Source: Olleya marilimosa CAM030 (GTDB lineage: Bacteria > Bacteroidota > Bacteroidia > Flavobacteriales > Flavobacteriaceae). Taken from it: 64,000 nt of DNA. The first letter of the stretch is position 1. Each line of letters opens with the position of its first letter. The position numbers and the translations under genes are program-made. The stretch covers positions 243,028-307,027 of the forward strand of contig NZ_JADR01000006.1 in assembly GCF_000518485.1 (NCBI RefSeq). The letters are read 5' to 3'. This document shows, piece after piece, positions 44,817 to 54,191 of this stretch. Below the pieces are notes generated by a model. That model was not told the origin of the DNA. It was given only the letters and a program-made list of their open reading frames with translations, and did not search any database.

Positions 44817-45371
44817 TTAATTTAATTGTTCTAATTTTTTTCTTAGACTCTCTTTTGCTCTAGAGATTGTAGTTCTGCAATTAGCATAACTAATTTGCAT
44901 GACTTCACTAATTTCTTCATAATCATAACCCTCAATAAGATTTAAGGTTAATGCAATTCTGTAATTAGATTTTAGAGTGTTCAAAGTGTCTAAAATTTGT
45001 TTTGCTTTAACAGAAGTAAACTCGGTTGTAGTATCAACGCCTTGATGGTCTTCAATTTTGTATAATACATCATCCAAAGCTACGTCTTCATTTTTTTTGT
45101 TTTTATTAAAAGCATGTATGCTATTATTAACAACAATACGTTTTAACCAAGCACTAAATGTGCTTATTTCTTTTAGTTTATCTAGCTTAGTAAATGCAGT
45201 CAAAAATGATTCTTGCATGATATCTTCAGCCTCAAAACTATTATTCACAATTCTAAACGATGTATTATACATTGCCTTGTAATATCTGTTGTAAATCTCC
45301 AATTGTGCTAATTGGTTACCAGATAGGCAAAGCATTATAAGCGCTTCAATATTATGTTTGGTTAGTGTCAA
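44817..45371 (-). CDS. ECF RNA polymerase sigma factor
   Basis: This 184-residue sigma70-type protein has region 2 (YKAMYNTSFRIVNNSFEAED and the -10 recognition end FSAWLKRIVVNNSIH) and region 4 (LNLIEGYDYEEISEVMQI and RTTISRAKESLRKKL). It is the first gene of a leftward operon with the membrane protein and the two beta-repeat proteins, a typical envelope-responsive ECF layout. The ligand or stress is unknown. Confidence 0.92.
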   Translation of the reverse strand: MTLTKHNIEALIMLCLSGNQLAQLEIYNRYYKAMYNTSFRIVNNSFEAEDIMQESFLTAFTKLDKLKEISTFSAWLKRIVVNNSIHAFNKNKKNEDVALDDVLYKIEDHQGVDTTTEFTSVKAKQILDTLNTLKSNYRIALTLNLIEGYDYEEISEVMQISYANCRTTISRAKESLRKKLEQLN

Positions 45372-45639
45372 AAAATGGTTTGTTTTATATAAAGAGGAAA
45401 GTTAAAACACTTTGTTACACTTTTAGAAAAATTTTTTTTTATTTTTTAATAATGGATTGCAACCAGGTATTGTTAAACATTTTGTTATTTAAAGCAGCAT
45501 CTTAAAGTATGGCACATTAATTGAAATTTTATAATTGAAAAAACGCTGTTACTTATTGTTAACTATAAGTTTATCAATATGATAGCGAAAGTTTAATTTA
45601 TAATCTTAAAAATTAATAGCTTAAATGAAACCCTAAAAG

Positions 45640-45651
45640 TGACATTTTGGC
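45640..45651 (+). promoter_or_regulatory. possible regulatory site (TGACATTTTGGC) upstream of lon
   Basis: The half-palindromic TGACATTTTGGC lies 12 bases before the lon ATG in an otherwise plain 292-base gap. It might be a heat-shock operator or promoter part; the assignment is weak. Confidence 0.25.
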
Positions 45652-45663
45652 TTACATATATCT

Positions 45664-48111
45664 ATGAAAAAATCTAACTTTATATCACTTGACAGTTTGT
45701 CATTACAAGATTTTGACGAAAATTCAGAGTTAATCCCTTTAATGACACCAGAAGATGAAGAAAAAATAGCAAAAGAGGAGTTGCCAGAAACCCTTCCAAT
45801 ATTATCATTACGTAATACGGTTTTGTTTCCTGGAGTTGTAATTCCTATTACTGCAGGACGCGATAAGTCTATTAAGCTAATTAATGATGCTAATAAAGGC
45901 GGAAAAGTTATTGGTGTTGTTTCTCAAATAGATGAAGACGTTGAAGACCCTAAAGCAGACGATTTACATAAAATTGGGACTGTTGCAAGAATTTTAAAAG
46001 TTTTAAAAATGCCTGATGGTAACACTACAGTTATTATACAAGGTAAAAAACGTTTTGAAATAGATCAAGTCATTACAGAAGAGCCTTATATAAAAGCAAC
46101 CGTTAAGGAAGTGCCACAAGCTAAACCTGCAGCTAAAAATAAAGAGTTTGCTGCTATTATTGAGTCTATTAAAGAATTGGCAGTACAAATTATTAAGGAT
46201 AGTCCAAATATACCAACAGAGGCTACTTTTGCTATAAAAAACATAGAAAGTGATTCGTTTTTAATCAATTTTGTATCGTCTAATATGAATTTAGATGTAG
46301 ATGAAAAACAAGCGCTTCTTGAAATGAATCATCTTAAAGATCGCGCTTTAGAGACTTTACGTTACATGAACGTCGAGTTTCAAAAACTGGAACTTAAAAA
46401 TGACATTCAATCTAAAGTACAAAGTGATTTAAACCAACAACAACGTGAGTACTTTTTAAATCAGCAATTAAAAACAATTCAAGAAGAACTTGGTGGTGGT
46501 AATGCAGAGGAGATTGAGGACATGAAAAAGCGTGCTAAATCTAAAAAATGGGACGAAAAAGTTGGAAAACATTTTGATAAAGAGTTAGCAAAAATGCAAC
46601 GTATGAATCCTCAGGTTGCAGAGTATTCTATACAACGTAATTATTTAGACCTATTTTTAGATTTACCTTGGAGCAAGTTTAGTAAAGATAAATTTGATTT
46701 AAAGCGTGCCGAAAAAATATTAAATCGTGACCATTACGGATTAGACGACGTAAAACAACGTATCATCGAGCACTTAGCAGTGTTAAAATTACGTAATGAC
46801 ATGAAGTCACCAATCTTATGTTTATATGGACCTCCAGGAGTTGGTAAAACATCTTTAGGTAGATCCATAGCAGAAGCTTTAGGTCGTGAATATGTGCGTA
46901 TGAGTTTAGGTGGTTTACGTGATGAAGCAGAAATACGTGGACATCGTAAGACTTATATTGGTGCAATGCCAGGACGTATCTTACAAAGTCTTAAAAAAGC
47001 AGGAACCTCTAATCCAGTTTTTGTTTTAGATGAAATTGATAAATTATCTAATTCTCATCAAGGTGATCCGTCTTCTGCATTATTAGAAGTGTTAGATCCA
47101 GAACAAAATTCAGAATTCCATGATAATTTCCTAGAAATGGGTTATGATTTATCTAAGGTTATGTTTATTGCTACCACTAATAGTTTAAATACTATTCAGC
47201 CAGCTTTAAGAGACCGTATGGAAATTATTAATGTTACAGGATATACAATAGAAGAGAAGGTAGAAATTGCTAAGCGACACCTATTGCCTAAACAATTAAA
47301 AGAACACGGTTTAGAAGATAAACACATTAAAATAGGGAAACCACAACTTGAAAAAATAGTTGAAGGTTATACTAGAGAGTCTGGAGTACGTGGTTTAGAA
47401 AAACAAATTGCAAAAATGGTGCGTTATGCAGCTAAAAATATTGCAATGGAAGAAGCGTATAATGTTAAGATTTCTAACGATGATATAGTAGAAATTTTAG
47501 GTGGTCCAAAATTAGAACGTGATAAATACGAAAACAATAATGTTGCTGGAGTTGTTACAGGTTTAGCTTGGACAAGAGTAGGTGGAGATATTTTATTTAT
47601 TGAATCTATTTTATCCAAAGGAAAAGGCGCCTTAAATATTACCGGAAACCTAGGTAAGGTAATGAAGGAGTCGTCTACAATTGCTATGGAGTTTATTAAA
47701 GCACATGCAGAAGAACTTAACATTAATCCTGAGGTGTTTGACAAATACAATGTACATATCCACGTACCAGAAGGTGCAACACCTAAAGATGGACCTAGTG
47801 CAGGTGTTACCATGTTAACATCATTAGTCTCTTTATTTACACAACGTAAGGTAAAGAAAAGTTTAGCAATGACTGGAGAGATTACATTACGTGGTAAAGT
47901 GTTACCAGTAGGAGGTATTAAAGAAAAAATATTAGCTGCTAAGCGTGCAAGAATTAAAGAGATATTATTGTGTGAAGATAATAGAAGAGATATTGAAGAA
48001 ATTAAACCAGAATACTTAAAAGGTTTAACATTCCACTATGTTTCAGATATGTTGGATGTTATTAAAATTGCAGTTACAAATCAAAAGGTTAATAATGCTA
48101 AAAAATTATAA
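45664..48111 (+). CDS. lon: endopeptidase La (Lon protease)
   Basis: This 815-residue ATP-dependent serine protease has an N-terminal LON substrate-binding domain ([18 protein letters not shown], ~44-61). The AAA+ core has Walker A GPPGVGKT (residues ~389-396) and Walker [10 protein letters not shown]. The C-terminal protease domain has catalytic Ser712 (DGPSAGV) and Lys755 (GGIKEK). Length and order are normal for bacterial LonA. It degrades misfolded and regulatory proteins. Its last codons overlap the start of the following LysM gene by 17 bases. Confidence 0.96.
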   Translation: MKKSNFISLDSLSLQDFDENSELIPLMTPEDEEKIAKEELPETLPILSLRNTVLFPGVVIPITAGRDKSIKLINDANKGGKVIGVVSQIDEDVEDPKADDLHKIGTVARILKVLKMPDGNTTVIIQGKKRFEIDQVITEEPYIKATVKEVPQAKPAAKNKEFAAIIESIKELAVQIIKDSPNIPTEATFAIKNIESDSFLINFVSSNMNLDVDEKQALLEMNHLKDRALETLRYMNVEFQKLELKNDIQSKVQSDLNQQQREYFLNQQLKTIQEELGGGNAEEIEDMKKRAKSKKWDEKVGKHFDKELAKMQRMNPQVAEYSIQRNYLDLFLDLPWSKFSKDKFDLKRAEKILNRDHYGLDDVKQRIIEHLAVLKLRNDMKSPILCLYGPPGVGKTSLGRSIAEALGREYVRMSLGGLRDEAEIRGHRKTYIGAMPGRILQSLKKAGTSNPVFVLDEIDKLSNSHQGDPSSALLEVLDPEQNSEFHDNFLEMGYDLSKVMFIATTNSLNTIQPALRDRMEIINVTGYTIEEKVEIAKRHLLPKQLKEHGLEDKHIKIGKPQLEKIVEGYTRESGVRGLEKQIAKMVRYAAKNIAMEEAYNVKISNDDIVEILGGPKLERDKYENNNVAGVVTGLAWTRVGGDILFIESILSKGKGALNITGNLGKVMKESSTIAMEFIKAHAEELNINPEVFDKYNVHIHVPEGATPKDGPSAGVTMLTSLVSLFTQRKVKKSLAMTGEITLRGKVLPVGGIKEKILAAKRARIKEILLCEDNRRDIEEIKPEYLKGLTFHYVSDMLDVIKIAVTNQKVNNAKKL

Positions 48112-48616
48112 GACACTAAGTCTACTAAAAAGACTATTGTTTTTTGTTGTGATACTAAATTCATCTATAGCTTTAGCTCAAGATCAAAATTTAGTTAACG
48201 TTATCCTAGATGGTAAACCTGCTGTTTTAAATACTAAAACAGGAATCACTCAGTTTGTTGATAGTAAATCAGACAAGCCACAAGTATCAATACAGGATAA
48301 TTCAGATATAATAACAACGCATGTTGTAGCACAAGGAGATACTTTATACGCCATATCTAATACATATGGCGTAAGTATTCCGCATATTAAATCAATCAAT
48401 AATTTAAGCTCCAATCTTTTAAAAATTGGTCAAGTACTTAAAATTGGTTACGCAACGTCAGCTAGGGTAAAAGATAGTAATGTGTGGATTGTCAATAAAG
48501 GCGATACGTTATATAGTATTTCTAAAAAAACAGGAGTATCAATTGCAACTATACAAAGCCTTAATAATCTAGAAGATAACATAATAATTGTAGGAAAAAC
48601 ACTATTTTTAAAATAG
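48095..48616 (+). CDS. LysM-domain cell-wall-binding protein
   Basis: This 173-residue protein has an N-terminal hydrophobic signal ([20 protein letters not shown]). An N-terminal module follows with [13 protein letters not shown]. Two LysM repeats complete it ([19 protein letters not shown] and [18 protein letters not shown]). I start it at 48095, inside the end of lon, because the Met there begins a clean signal peptide. The upstream in-frame Met at 48038 would lie deep in lon. Together with the next gene it makes a LysM pair. The ligand is presumably peptidoglycan. Confidence 0.83.
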   Translation: MLKNYKTLSLLKRLLFFVVILNSSIALAQDQNLVNVILDGKPAVLNTKTGITQFVDSKSDKPQVSIQDNSDIITTHVVAQGDTLYAISNTYGVSIPHIKSINNLSSNLLKIGQVLKIGYATSARVKDSNVWIVNKGDTLYSISKKTGVSIATIQSLNNLEDNIIIVGKTLFLK

Positions 48617-48631
48617 TTGGAATCAATAGTT

Positions 48632-48639
48632 TATATTTG
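48632..48639 (+). promoter_or_regulatory. -7 element (TATATTTG) of the second LysM gene
   Basis: It matches TAnnTTTG 21 bases before the ATG at 48661; the -33 TTG spacing is short (12 bases). Confidence 0.4.
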
Positions 48640-48660
48640 TTAAAATTAATCTAATTTATA

Positions 48661-49638
48661 ATGAAAAATTTACTATTTTTTTTAATCCTATTAACTATCA
48701 CTACAAGCTTTTCTCAAGACATTGAAGAAGAGTTTTTGCCTATAGAAGTTGAAGGAAAGGAAGCCTTTATGTCGACTAAGACAGGTGAATATGTTTTTAA
48801 ATCACATGCGGATACTAATCCAGAAGAGTTAACTACAACGCCAAGTGGTGTTGTTTATAACGATATAACTTATCATACAGTAGTTCAAGGTGAGACCTTG
48901 TCTTCAATTTCTAAAAAGCATGATATAGGCGTAGATCAGATAGTACAAGATAATAAGTTATCAAATAATGCGCTAAGTTTAGGGCAAAAAATTAAATTAG
49001 TAAAACGCACTTTGGTGCCATCTAGTAGTCCTGTTATTAGCTATGTTGGTGAAGAGCGTATAATTGCTAGATTACCAGTTGGAGAGTCTCCTGCAACATT
49101 ACCACCACCTCCAGTACCAACGCAAAACAACAATTTAGCTAAACCAGCACCTAAAAAAAACAATTACTCTAAACCTAATATTGTGCCTTTAGTTGTAGAA
49201 GAAGATGTGATAGTGCAAGAAGAGGATTCTGCTGAAGTTATCGCAGCAAAAAAACAATTAGAAGAAGCAAAAAGACAATTGGAATTAGCTAAGCAAAAAG
49301 CGGTTTTAAAAGAAGAAGCTGAAGCTAAATTAGAAGAAACTAAATCGGTTTTAGAAGAAGAAGACATCGTTACTGAAAAAGTAAACACTAAACTTGAAAC
49401 AGAGAACGATGTTTTAGAAGAAGAAGTAGAAGCAAACACTAAGACAGAAGTAACAGAAGATAAATCAGAAACAGTGTCGGATAAAACTGATGAAACACCT
49501 GAATATCATGTGGTTGAAAAAGGAGATAACTTATATAGTTTGTCTAAAAAATATAATACAACCGTTGAAAATCTTAGTAAGCTAAATGATATTAAATTCA
49601 ATAATTTAAAAATTGGACAAAAGTTAAAATTGAAGTAA
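48661..49638 (+). CDS. LysM-domain protein with coiled-coil linker
   Basis: This 325-residue protein has a signal peptide (LLFFLILLTITTSFSQ) and an N-terminal module (VEGKEAFMSTKTGEYVF) resembling the start of the previous gene's product. A first LysM (HTVVQGETLSSISKKHDIGV, ~76-120) leads to a Pro-rich linker, then a Glu/Lys-rich coiled coil (~190-275). A C-terminal LysM follows (HVVEKGDNLYSLSKKYNTTV). It is probably periplasmic and spans or binds the cell wall. Its own -7 box is a possible promoter. Confidence 0.83.
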   Translation: MKNLLFFLILLTITTSFSQDIEEEFLPIEVEGKEAFMSTKTGEYVFKSHADTNPEELTTTPSGVVYNDITYHTVVQGETLSSISKKHDIGVDQIVQDNKLSNNALSLGQKIKLVKRTLVPSSSPVISYVGEERIIARLPVGESPATLPPPPVPTQNNNLAKPAPKKNNYSKPNIVPLVVEEDVIVQEEDSAEVIAAKKQLEEAKRQLELAKQKAVLKEEAEAKLEETKSVLEEEDIVTEKVNTKLETENDVLEEEVEANTKTEVTEDKSETVSDKTDETPEYHVVEKGDNLYSLSKKYNTTVENLSKLNDIKFNNLKIGQKLKLK

Positions 49639-49693
49639 AAAAATAAATCTACAATAACTACGTTTTAATGTAGATTTATTTACTTTGCAAACT

Positions 49694-50716
49694 ATGTTTA
49701 AGAAAAATATTGTCCCACTTTTAATTTTATTTTCTAGTACTTTTTGCTTTGCGCAATTAGGTGGACAATCTACTTATCAATTTTTAAACTTAGTATCATC
49801 ACCACGTCAAGCAGCATTAGGAGGTAAGGTCTTAACCAATATAGATTATGACGTCACTCAAGGTTTGTATAATCCTTCTGCAATAAATCCAGAGATGGAT
49901 AATCAATTCTCTTTAAATTTTAGTAATTATTTAGGTGGTATAACATATGGTACTGCTGCCTATGCTTATACTTGGGACAGACGTACCCAAACCTTACATG
50001 CAGGAATGACTTATATAAATTATGGTGATTTTGATGGTTATGACGAAAACGGAATATCTACTGGTACTTTTACTGGTACAGAAGCAGCTTTGTCTTTAGG
50101 GTACGCTTTACAAATAGGATATTCTGATTTTTATTTTGGAGCAAACTTAAAATTTATAACATCAAGTTTAGAACAATATAGTTCTTTTGGTGTAGCTACA
50201 GATTTAGGGTTAATGTATGTTGACGAAAAATTAGAATTTCAAGCAGCATTAGTAGTCAGAAATTTAGGTACACAAATCACAACTTATGCAGGCCAACGCG
50301 AAAGTTTACCATTAGATATTACACTAGGGTTGTCCCAGACATTGGAAAATGTACCATTACGTTGGCATTTAACTTTCGAAAATTTACAGCAGTGGCCAAT
50401 AGGAGAAGCTAATCCAGCAAGAGTAACTACGGATTTAGAAGGTAACCAAACACAAGAAAAAGTTGGGTTTATAAATAATGTCATGCGTCACACAATAATA
50501 GGAGCCGAGTTATTTCCTGATAAAGGGTTTAATATAAGGCTAGGTTATAACTTTAGACGTGCAGAGGAACTTCGTATTGTAGACCAACGTAACTTTTCAG
50601 GATTATCTGCTGGTTTTGGTCTTAAAATTAATAAGTTACGTTTTAGTTATACGCATGCTAAATATACAGCAGCAAGTAACGCAAATTTCTTTGGATTAAA
50701 TATAGATTTACAGTAA
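49694..50716 (+). CDS. porQ: type IX secretion system protein PorQ
   Basis: This 340-residue outer-membrane protein has a signal peptide (IVPLLILFSSTFCFAQ). It has the PorQ opening (GGQSTYQFLNLVSSPRQAAL) and a barrel with YGDFDGYDENG, LSLGYALQIG and GAELFPDKGFNIRLGYNFR. PorQ is needed for T9SS secretion and cell-surface lipopolysaccharide anchoring in Porphyromonas. The porQ-cmk order matches other Bacteroidota. I use the ATG at 49694; a TTG three codons upstream is the alternative. Confidence 0.88.
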   Translation: MFKKNIVPLLILFSSTFCFAQLGGQSTYQFLNLVSSPRQAALGGKVLTNIDYDVTQGLYNPSAINPEMDNQFSLNFSNYLGGITYGTAAYAYTWDRRTQTLHAGMTYINYGDFDGYDENGISTGTFTGTEAALSLGYALQIGYSDFYFGANLKFITSSLEQYSSFGVATDLGLMYVDEKLEFQAALVVRNLGTQITTYAGQRESLPLDITLGLSQTLENVPLRWHLTFENLQQWPIGEANPARVTTDLEGNQTQEKVGFINNVMRHTIIGAELFPDKGFNIRLGYNFRRAEELRIVDQRNFSGLSAGFGLKINKLRFSYTHAKYTAASNANFFGLNIDLQ

Positions 50717-50793
50717 CACTAATTACGTGTTTTAGTAAGTTGTTATTGTTAATCATTCCAATAATCATCTTTAAATGTTCAAAAATTAATCCC

Positions 50794-50801
50794 TATTTTT
50801 G
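50794..50801 (+). promoter_or_regulatory. -7 element (TATTTTTG) of cmk
   Basis: It matches TAnnTTTG, placed 20 bases before the GTG start at 50822. It suggests that cmk has its own promoter apart from porQ. Confidence 0.45.
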
Positions 50802-50821
50802 AAATCTAAAATTTAAAATAA

Positions 50822-51517
50822 GTGCAAAAAATCACCATAGCAATAGACGGTTACTCATCAACAGGTAAAAGTACAGTCGCTAAGCAATTAGCAAAACATT
50901 TAGGCTATATATATGTAGATACAGGTGCAATGTATAGAGCAGTTACCTTATTTACTATGCAAAACGGATGGATTGATAAAGATCATTTTGACGTTTTAAG
51001 TCTAGTTTCTAATTTGGATAAGGTAACTATAAGCTTTACGTTTAATCCGGAATTAGGTTTTGCAGAGGTGTATTTAAATGGTGTAAATATTGAGCGAGAA
51101 ATCAGGACATTAGAAGTCTCTAGTTTTGTTAGTCAAGTGTCTACAATTCCGGAAGTAAGATATCAGTTAGTTAAACAGCAGCAAAAAATGGGTAAAGACA
51201 AAGGTGTTGTTATGGATGGTCGCGATATTGGTACTGTTGTTTTTCCGTATGCAGAGCTAAAGTTGTTTATGACAGCTTCGGCAGACAAGCGTGCTACTAG
51301 AAGATTTAATGAATTGATTGATAGAGGAGATGAGGTGCAATACAATGATGTGTTACGTAATGTTCAAGAACGTGACTATATTGATTCAAACAGAGAGGAT
51401 TCTCCTTTAGTAAAAGCACATGATGCTATAGAGATTGATAACTCTGATTTAACTTTAACAGAGCAATTTGATACTGTATTAAATCTAGTAAATAAGACTT
51501 TAGATAAATTAAGCTAA
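50822..51517 (+). CDS. cmk: cytidylate kinase
   Basis: This 231-residue P-loop kinase has AIDGYSSTGKSTVAKQL (Walker A near residue 8-15), the LID/acceptor region YVDTGAMYRAV, GVVMDGRDIGTVVFP and the final RVQERD-like NVQERDYIDSNRED. It phosphorylates CMP and dCMP. It starts with GTG (AAGTGCAAAAA), because the conserved P-loop is only seven residues in and no ATG precedes it. Confidence 0.94.
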   Translation: MQKITIAIDGYSSTGKSTVAKQLAKHLGYIYVDTGAMYRAVTLFTMQNGWIDKDHFDVLSLVSNLDKVTISFTFNPELGFAEVYLNGVNIEREIRTLEVSSFVSQVSTIPEVRYQLVKQQQKMGKDKGVVMDGRDIGTVVFPYAELKLFMTASADKRATRRFNELIDRGDEVQYNDVLRNVQERDYIDSNREDSPLVKAHDAIEIDNSDLTLTEQFDTVLNLVNKTLDKLS

Positions 51518-51536
51518 TACTTGTCAAACAAAAAAA

Positions 51537-51572
51537 AGCGAATTGTTAGCTTTCGCTTAAACAATTCGCTTA
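51537..51572 (-). terminator. terminator of the YgaU-like LysM gene
   Basis: A 12-bp stem (AAGCGAATTGTT / AACAATTCGCTT) is present. The A-run lies on the left side, so on the minus strand the hairpin is followed by a U-run and serves the leftward gene; the plus strand lacks a T-run. Confidence 0.7.
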
Positions 51573-51593
51573 ACATAGTTTGCTATTAAACTC

Positions 51594-51974
51594 CTACAAA
51601 TTTGGAATTTTTAACTCTTGATCTGGGTGGATTACATCAGGATTATTTAATATATCCTTGTTAGCCTCAAAAATAGCAGTATACTTACTTGCATTACCAT
51701 AGTAATGTTTAGCAATTTTACCTAAAGTGTCACCACCTTTTACAGTATGTCTTGCATAAACTGTATCATCAGCAACATCTATATTTGCTAATATATCAGT
51801 AGGACTATCTCCACCAGCAGCTTTGATTGCGTCCCATAAAAGGTTTTTTTCATATTGTGTAGCAGCAGTTCCTTTAACTTTTAATACACCATTCTCTTCA
51901 GTAACGTTTCCGTTAGCGATATTTAATTTTTCACCTAAATCAAGTACACCTTGATATTTTGCTCTTACAGCCAT
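51594..51974 (-). CDS. YgaU-like protein with C-terminal LysM domain
   Basis: This 126-residue protein has no signal peptide. An N-terminal BON-like segment (EENGVLKVKGTAATQYEKN, ~27-60) is followed by a C-terminal LysM (YARHTVKGGDTLGKIAKHYYG, ~73-124). The closest family I know is YgaU/YgaU-like potassium-binding or LysM proteins of unclear location. It converges with cmk. Confidence 0.8.
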   Translation of the reverse strand: MAVRAKYQGVLDLGEKLNIANGNVTEENGVLKVKGTAATQYEKNLLWDAIKAAGGDSPTDILANIDVADDTVYARHTVKGGDTLGKIAKHYYGNASKYTAIFEANKDILNNPDVIHPDQELKIPNL

Positions 51975-52187
51975 AAATAATTTGTTTTAAATTGTTAATC
52001 TCCCTTAAAGATAGTAATTATAGGTTTACATTGTTTAACTAAATTTGTAATTCAACAATACTTAGACAAAGTGTATATAAAAACCGATAAAATGCAGTTT
52101 TTAGTTTTTTTTTACGATTTATAGTCTATTGACAGTCAGTAGTTTAATATTTTTTTAAATGTATTAGGCAATATTACTAAAAAGTAG

Positions 52188-52196
52188 TATTTTTGC
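52188..52196 (+). promoter_or_regulatory. -7 element (TATTTTTGC) of rpsA
   Basis: It matches TAnnTTTG(C), 163 bases upstream of the rpsA ATG, predicting an unusually long leader. The -33 match is imperfect (TTA). Confidence 0.5.
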
Positions 52197-52199
52197 ACA

Positions 52200-52358
52200 C
52201 CTTTTTAGCGTACCAAAGAAAGATGAAAAGGAGAAAAACAATTTTATTTATAACACTTCTGTGTGTTAGCGCTTAAATCTTCTAAACATAACAGAATACA
52301 AAACATAGTGTGTTTATAATTCAGCGAAAGCGAAAAGTACACTATTAAAATTTATTAA
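52200..52358 (+). promoter_or_regulatory. structured 5' leader of rpsA, candidate autoregulatory element
   Basis: The leader has hairpin 1 TAACAC / GTGTTA (52251-52268, 6 bp). A second closing stem TAGTGT / ACACTA (52306-52344) encloses a GC-GAAA-GC tetraloop hairpin and ends 14 bases before the rpsA ATG. rpsA leaders regulated by S1 itself are known in other bacteria; that this one works so is inferred. Confidence 0.45.
52223..52276 (+). CDS. possible 17-residue leader peptide upstream of rpsA
   Basis: This short ORF opens ATGAAAAGGAGAAAAACA and ends TAA inside hairpin 1. The peptide is Lys/Arg-rich then hydrophobic (MKRRKTILFITLLCVSA). Position and overlap with the hairpin allow a translation-coupled role, but chance is possible. 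Confidence 0.3.
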   Translation: MKRRKTILFITLLCVSA

Positions 52359-54191
52359 ATGGCTGAAAAAGCAAAACAAGCGGAAGTAGAAGCTCAAGTA
52401 GCAGACACTAAAAATGCTCCAGTAGTATCTGAAGCACAAGCAAACCCTGAAAAATTCTTAGCAGATTTTAACTGGCACAACTACCAAGAAGGTATTGATG
52501 AAGTTGAAGATTCTCAATTAAAAGAATTTGAAAAATTAGTATCAGAAAATTTCGTTGATACTTTAGATGATGAAGTTGTTGAAGGAACAGTAGTGCACAT
52601 GACAGATCGTGATGCAATTATTGACATCAACGCTAAATCTGAAGGAGTTATTTCTTTAAACGAATTTAGATACAATCCAGACTTAAAAGTAGGAGACAAA
52701 GTAGAAGTATTAATTGATGTACGTGAAGACGCAACAGGACAATTAGTATTATCTCACAGAAAAGCTCGTGTAATTAAGGCTTGGGACAGAGTAATCAAAG
52801 CTAATGAAACTGGAGAAATCGTTAACGGTTTTGTTAAATGTCGTACTAAAGGTGGTATGATTGTAGATGTTTTTGGTATTGAAGCATTCTTACCAGGATC
52901 TCAAATTGACGTTAAGCCAATTAGAGATTACGATCAGTACGTAAACAAAACTATGGAATTTAAGGTTGTTAAAATCAACCACGAATTTAAAAACGTAGTA
53001 GTATCTCATAAAGCTTTAATTGAAGCTGATATTGAAGAGCAGAAGAAAGAAATCATTGGTCAACTAGAAAAAGGACAAGTATTAGAAGGTGTTGTTAAAA
53101 ACATTACTTCTTATGGTGTGTTTATTGATCTTGGTGGTGTTGATGGTTTAGTTCATATTACAGATTTATCTTGGTCTCGTATCAACCATCCAAATGAGAT
53201 TGTTGAGTTAGATCAAAAATTAAATGTTGTAATTTTAGACTTTGATGAAGATAAGTCTAGAATCCAATTAGGTCTTAAGCAATTATCTAAACACCCATGG
53301 GATGCTTTAGGAGAAAACGTTGCTGTAGGTGATAAAGTAAAAGGTAAAGTTGTTGTAATCGCTGATTATGGTGCATTTATCGAAGTTGCAGAAGGTGTTG
53401 AAGGTTTAGTACACGTGTCAGAAATGTCATGGTCTACACACTTACGCTCTGCTAACGACTTTGTTAAAGTTGGAGACGAAATTGATGCGGTTATCTTAAC
53501 TTTAGATAGAGAAGATCGTAAAATGTCCTTAGGTATCAAGCAATTATCTGCAGATCCTTGGACTGACATCACAACTAAATACCCAGTAGGTTCTAAGCAT
53601 ACAGGTATTGTACGTAACTTTACAAACTTTGGAGTTTTTGTTGAATTAGAAGAAGGTATTGATGGATTAATTTACATCTCTGACTTATCTTGGACTAAGA
53701 AAATCAAACACCCATCTGAGTTCTGTAACGTAGGAGACAAATTAGATGTAGTAGTATTAGAGTTAGATGTTGAAGGACGTAAATTATCTTTAGGTCACAA
53801 ACAAACAACTGAAAATCCTTGGGATAAATACGAAACTGAATTTGCTTTAGATACAACTCACACAGCTGAAATTGCTGATGTTGTAGATAAAGGAGCTACA
53901 ATTGAATTTAACGAAGATATCGTTGCTTTTGTACCATCTCGTCACCTTGAAAAAGAAGACGGTAAGATGTTGAAAAAAGGTGATACTGCAGAATTCAAAA
54001 TCATTGAATTTAATAAAGAATTCAAACGTGTTGTAGCATCTCATACTGCTATCTTTAAAGCTGAAGAAATGGCTAACGTAAAAGCTGCTGTTAAGAAAGC
54101 TGCTGATCAAGCTGCCGAGTCTAAACCAACTTTAGGTGATGCAAACGAAGCTTTACAAGCATTAAAAGATAAAATGGACGGGAAAAAATAA
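52359..54191 (+). CDS. rpsA: 30S ribosomal protein S1
   Basis: This 610-residue protein carries multiple S1 OB-fold repeats (for example GQVLEGVVKNITSYGVFIDL and GSKHTGIVRNFTNFGVFVEL), each with the G-F/Y-G-x-F-V core. An acidic N-terminus precedes them, and a Lys/Ala-rich C-terminal tail follows. I count about six repeats by eye. It binds mRNA and helps initiation on unstructured leaders, which matters in Bacteroidota because their mRNAs lack Shine-Dalgarno sequences. The terminator is immediate. Confidence 0.95.
   Translation: MAEKAKQAEVEAQVADTKNAPVVSEAQANPEKFLADFNWHNYQEGIDEVEDSQLKEFEKLVSENFVDTLDDEVVEGTVVHMTDRDAIIDINAKSEGVISLNEFRYNPDLKVGDKVEVLIDVREDATGQLVLSHRKARVIKAWDRVIKANETGEIVNGFVKCRTKGGMIVDVFGIEAFLPGSQIDVKPIRDYDQYVNKTMEFKVVKINHEFKNVVVSHKALIEADIEEQKKEIIGQLEKGQVLEGVVKNITSYGVFIDLGGVDGLVHITDLSWSRINHPNEIVELDQKLNVVILDFDEDKSRIQLGLKQLSKHPWDALGENVAVGDKVKGKVVVIADYGAFIEVAEGVEGLVHVSEMSWSTHLRSANDFVKVGDEIDAVILTLDREDRKMSLGIKQLSADPWTDITTKYPVGSKHTGIVRNFTNFGVFVELEEGIDGLIYISDLSWTKKIKHPSEFCNVGDKLDVVVLELDVEGRKLSLGHKQTTENPWDKYETEFALDTTHTAEIADVVDKGATIEFNEDIVAFVPSRHLEKEDGKMLKKGDTAEFKIIEFNKEFKRVVASHTAIFKAEEMANVKAAVKKAADQAAESKPTLGDANEALQALKDKMDGKK

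Larger units (their letters stand above)
51975..52358. other. 384-base divergent region containing the rpsA promoter and leader
   Basis: From 51975 to about 52185 it is AT-rich with no clear ORF. From 52188 it holds the rpsA -7 box and a structured leader described separately. Confidence 0.6.

Noticed and set aside
47424..47813. 129-codon minus-strand ORF within lon
   Set aside because: It is a frame shadow of the Lon protease domain; the coding signal belongs to lon.
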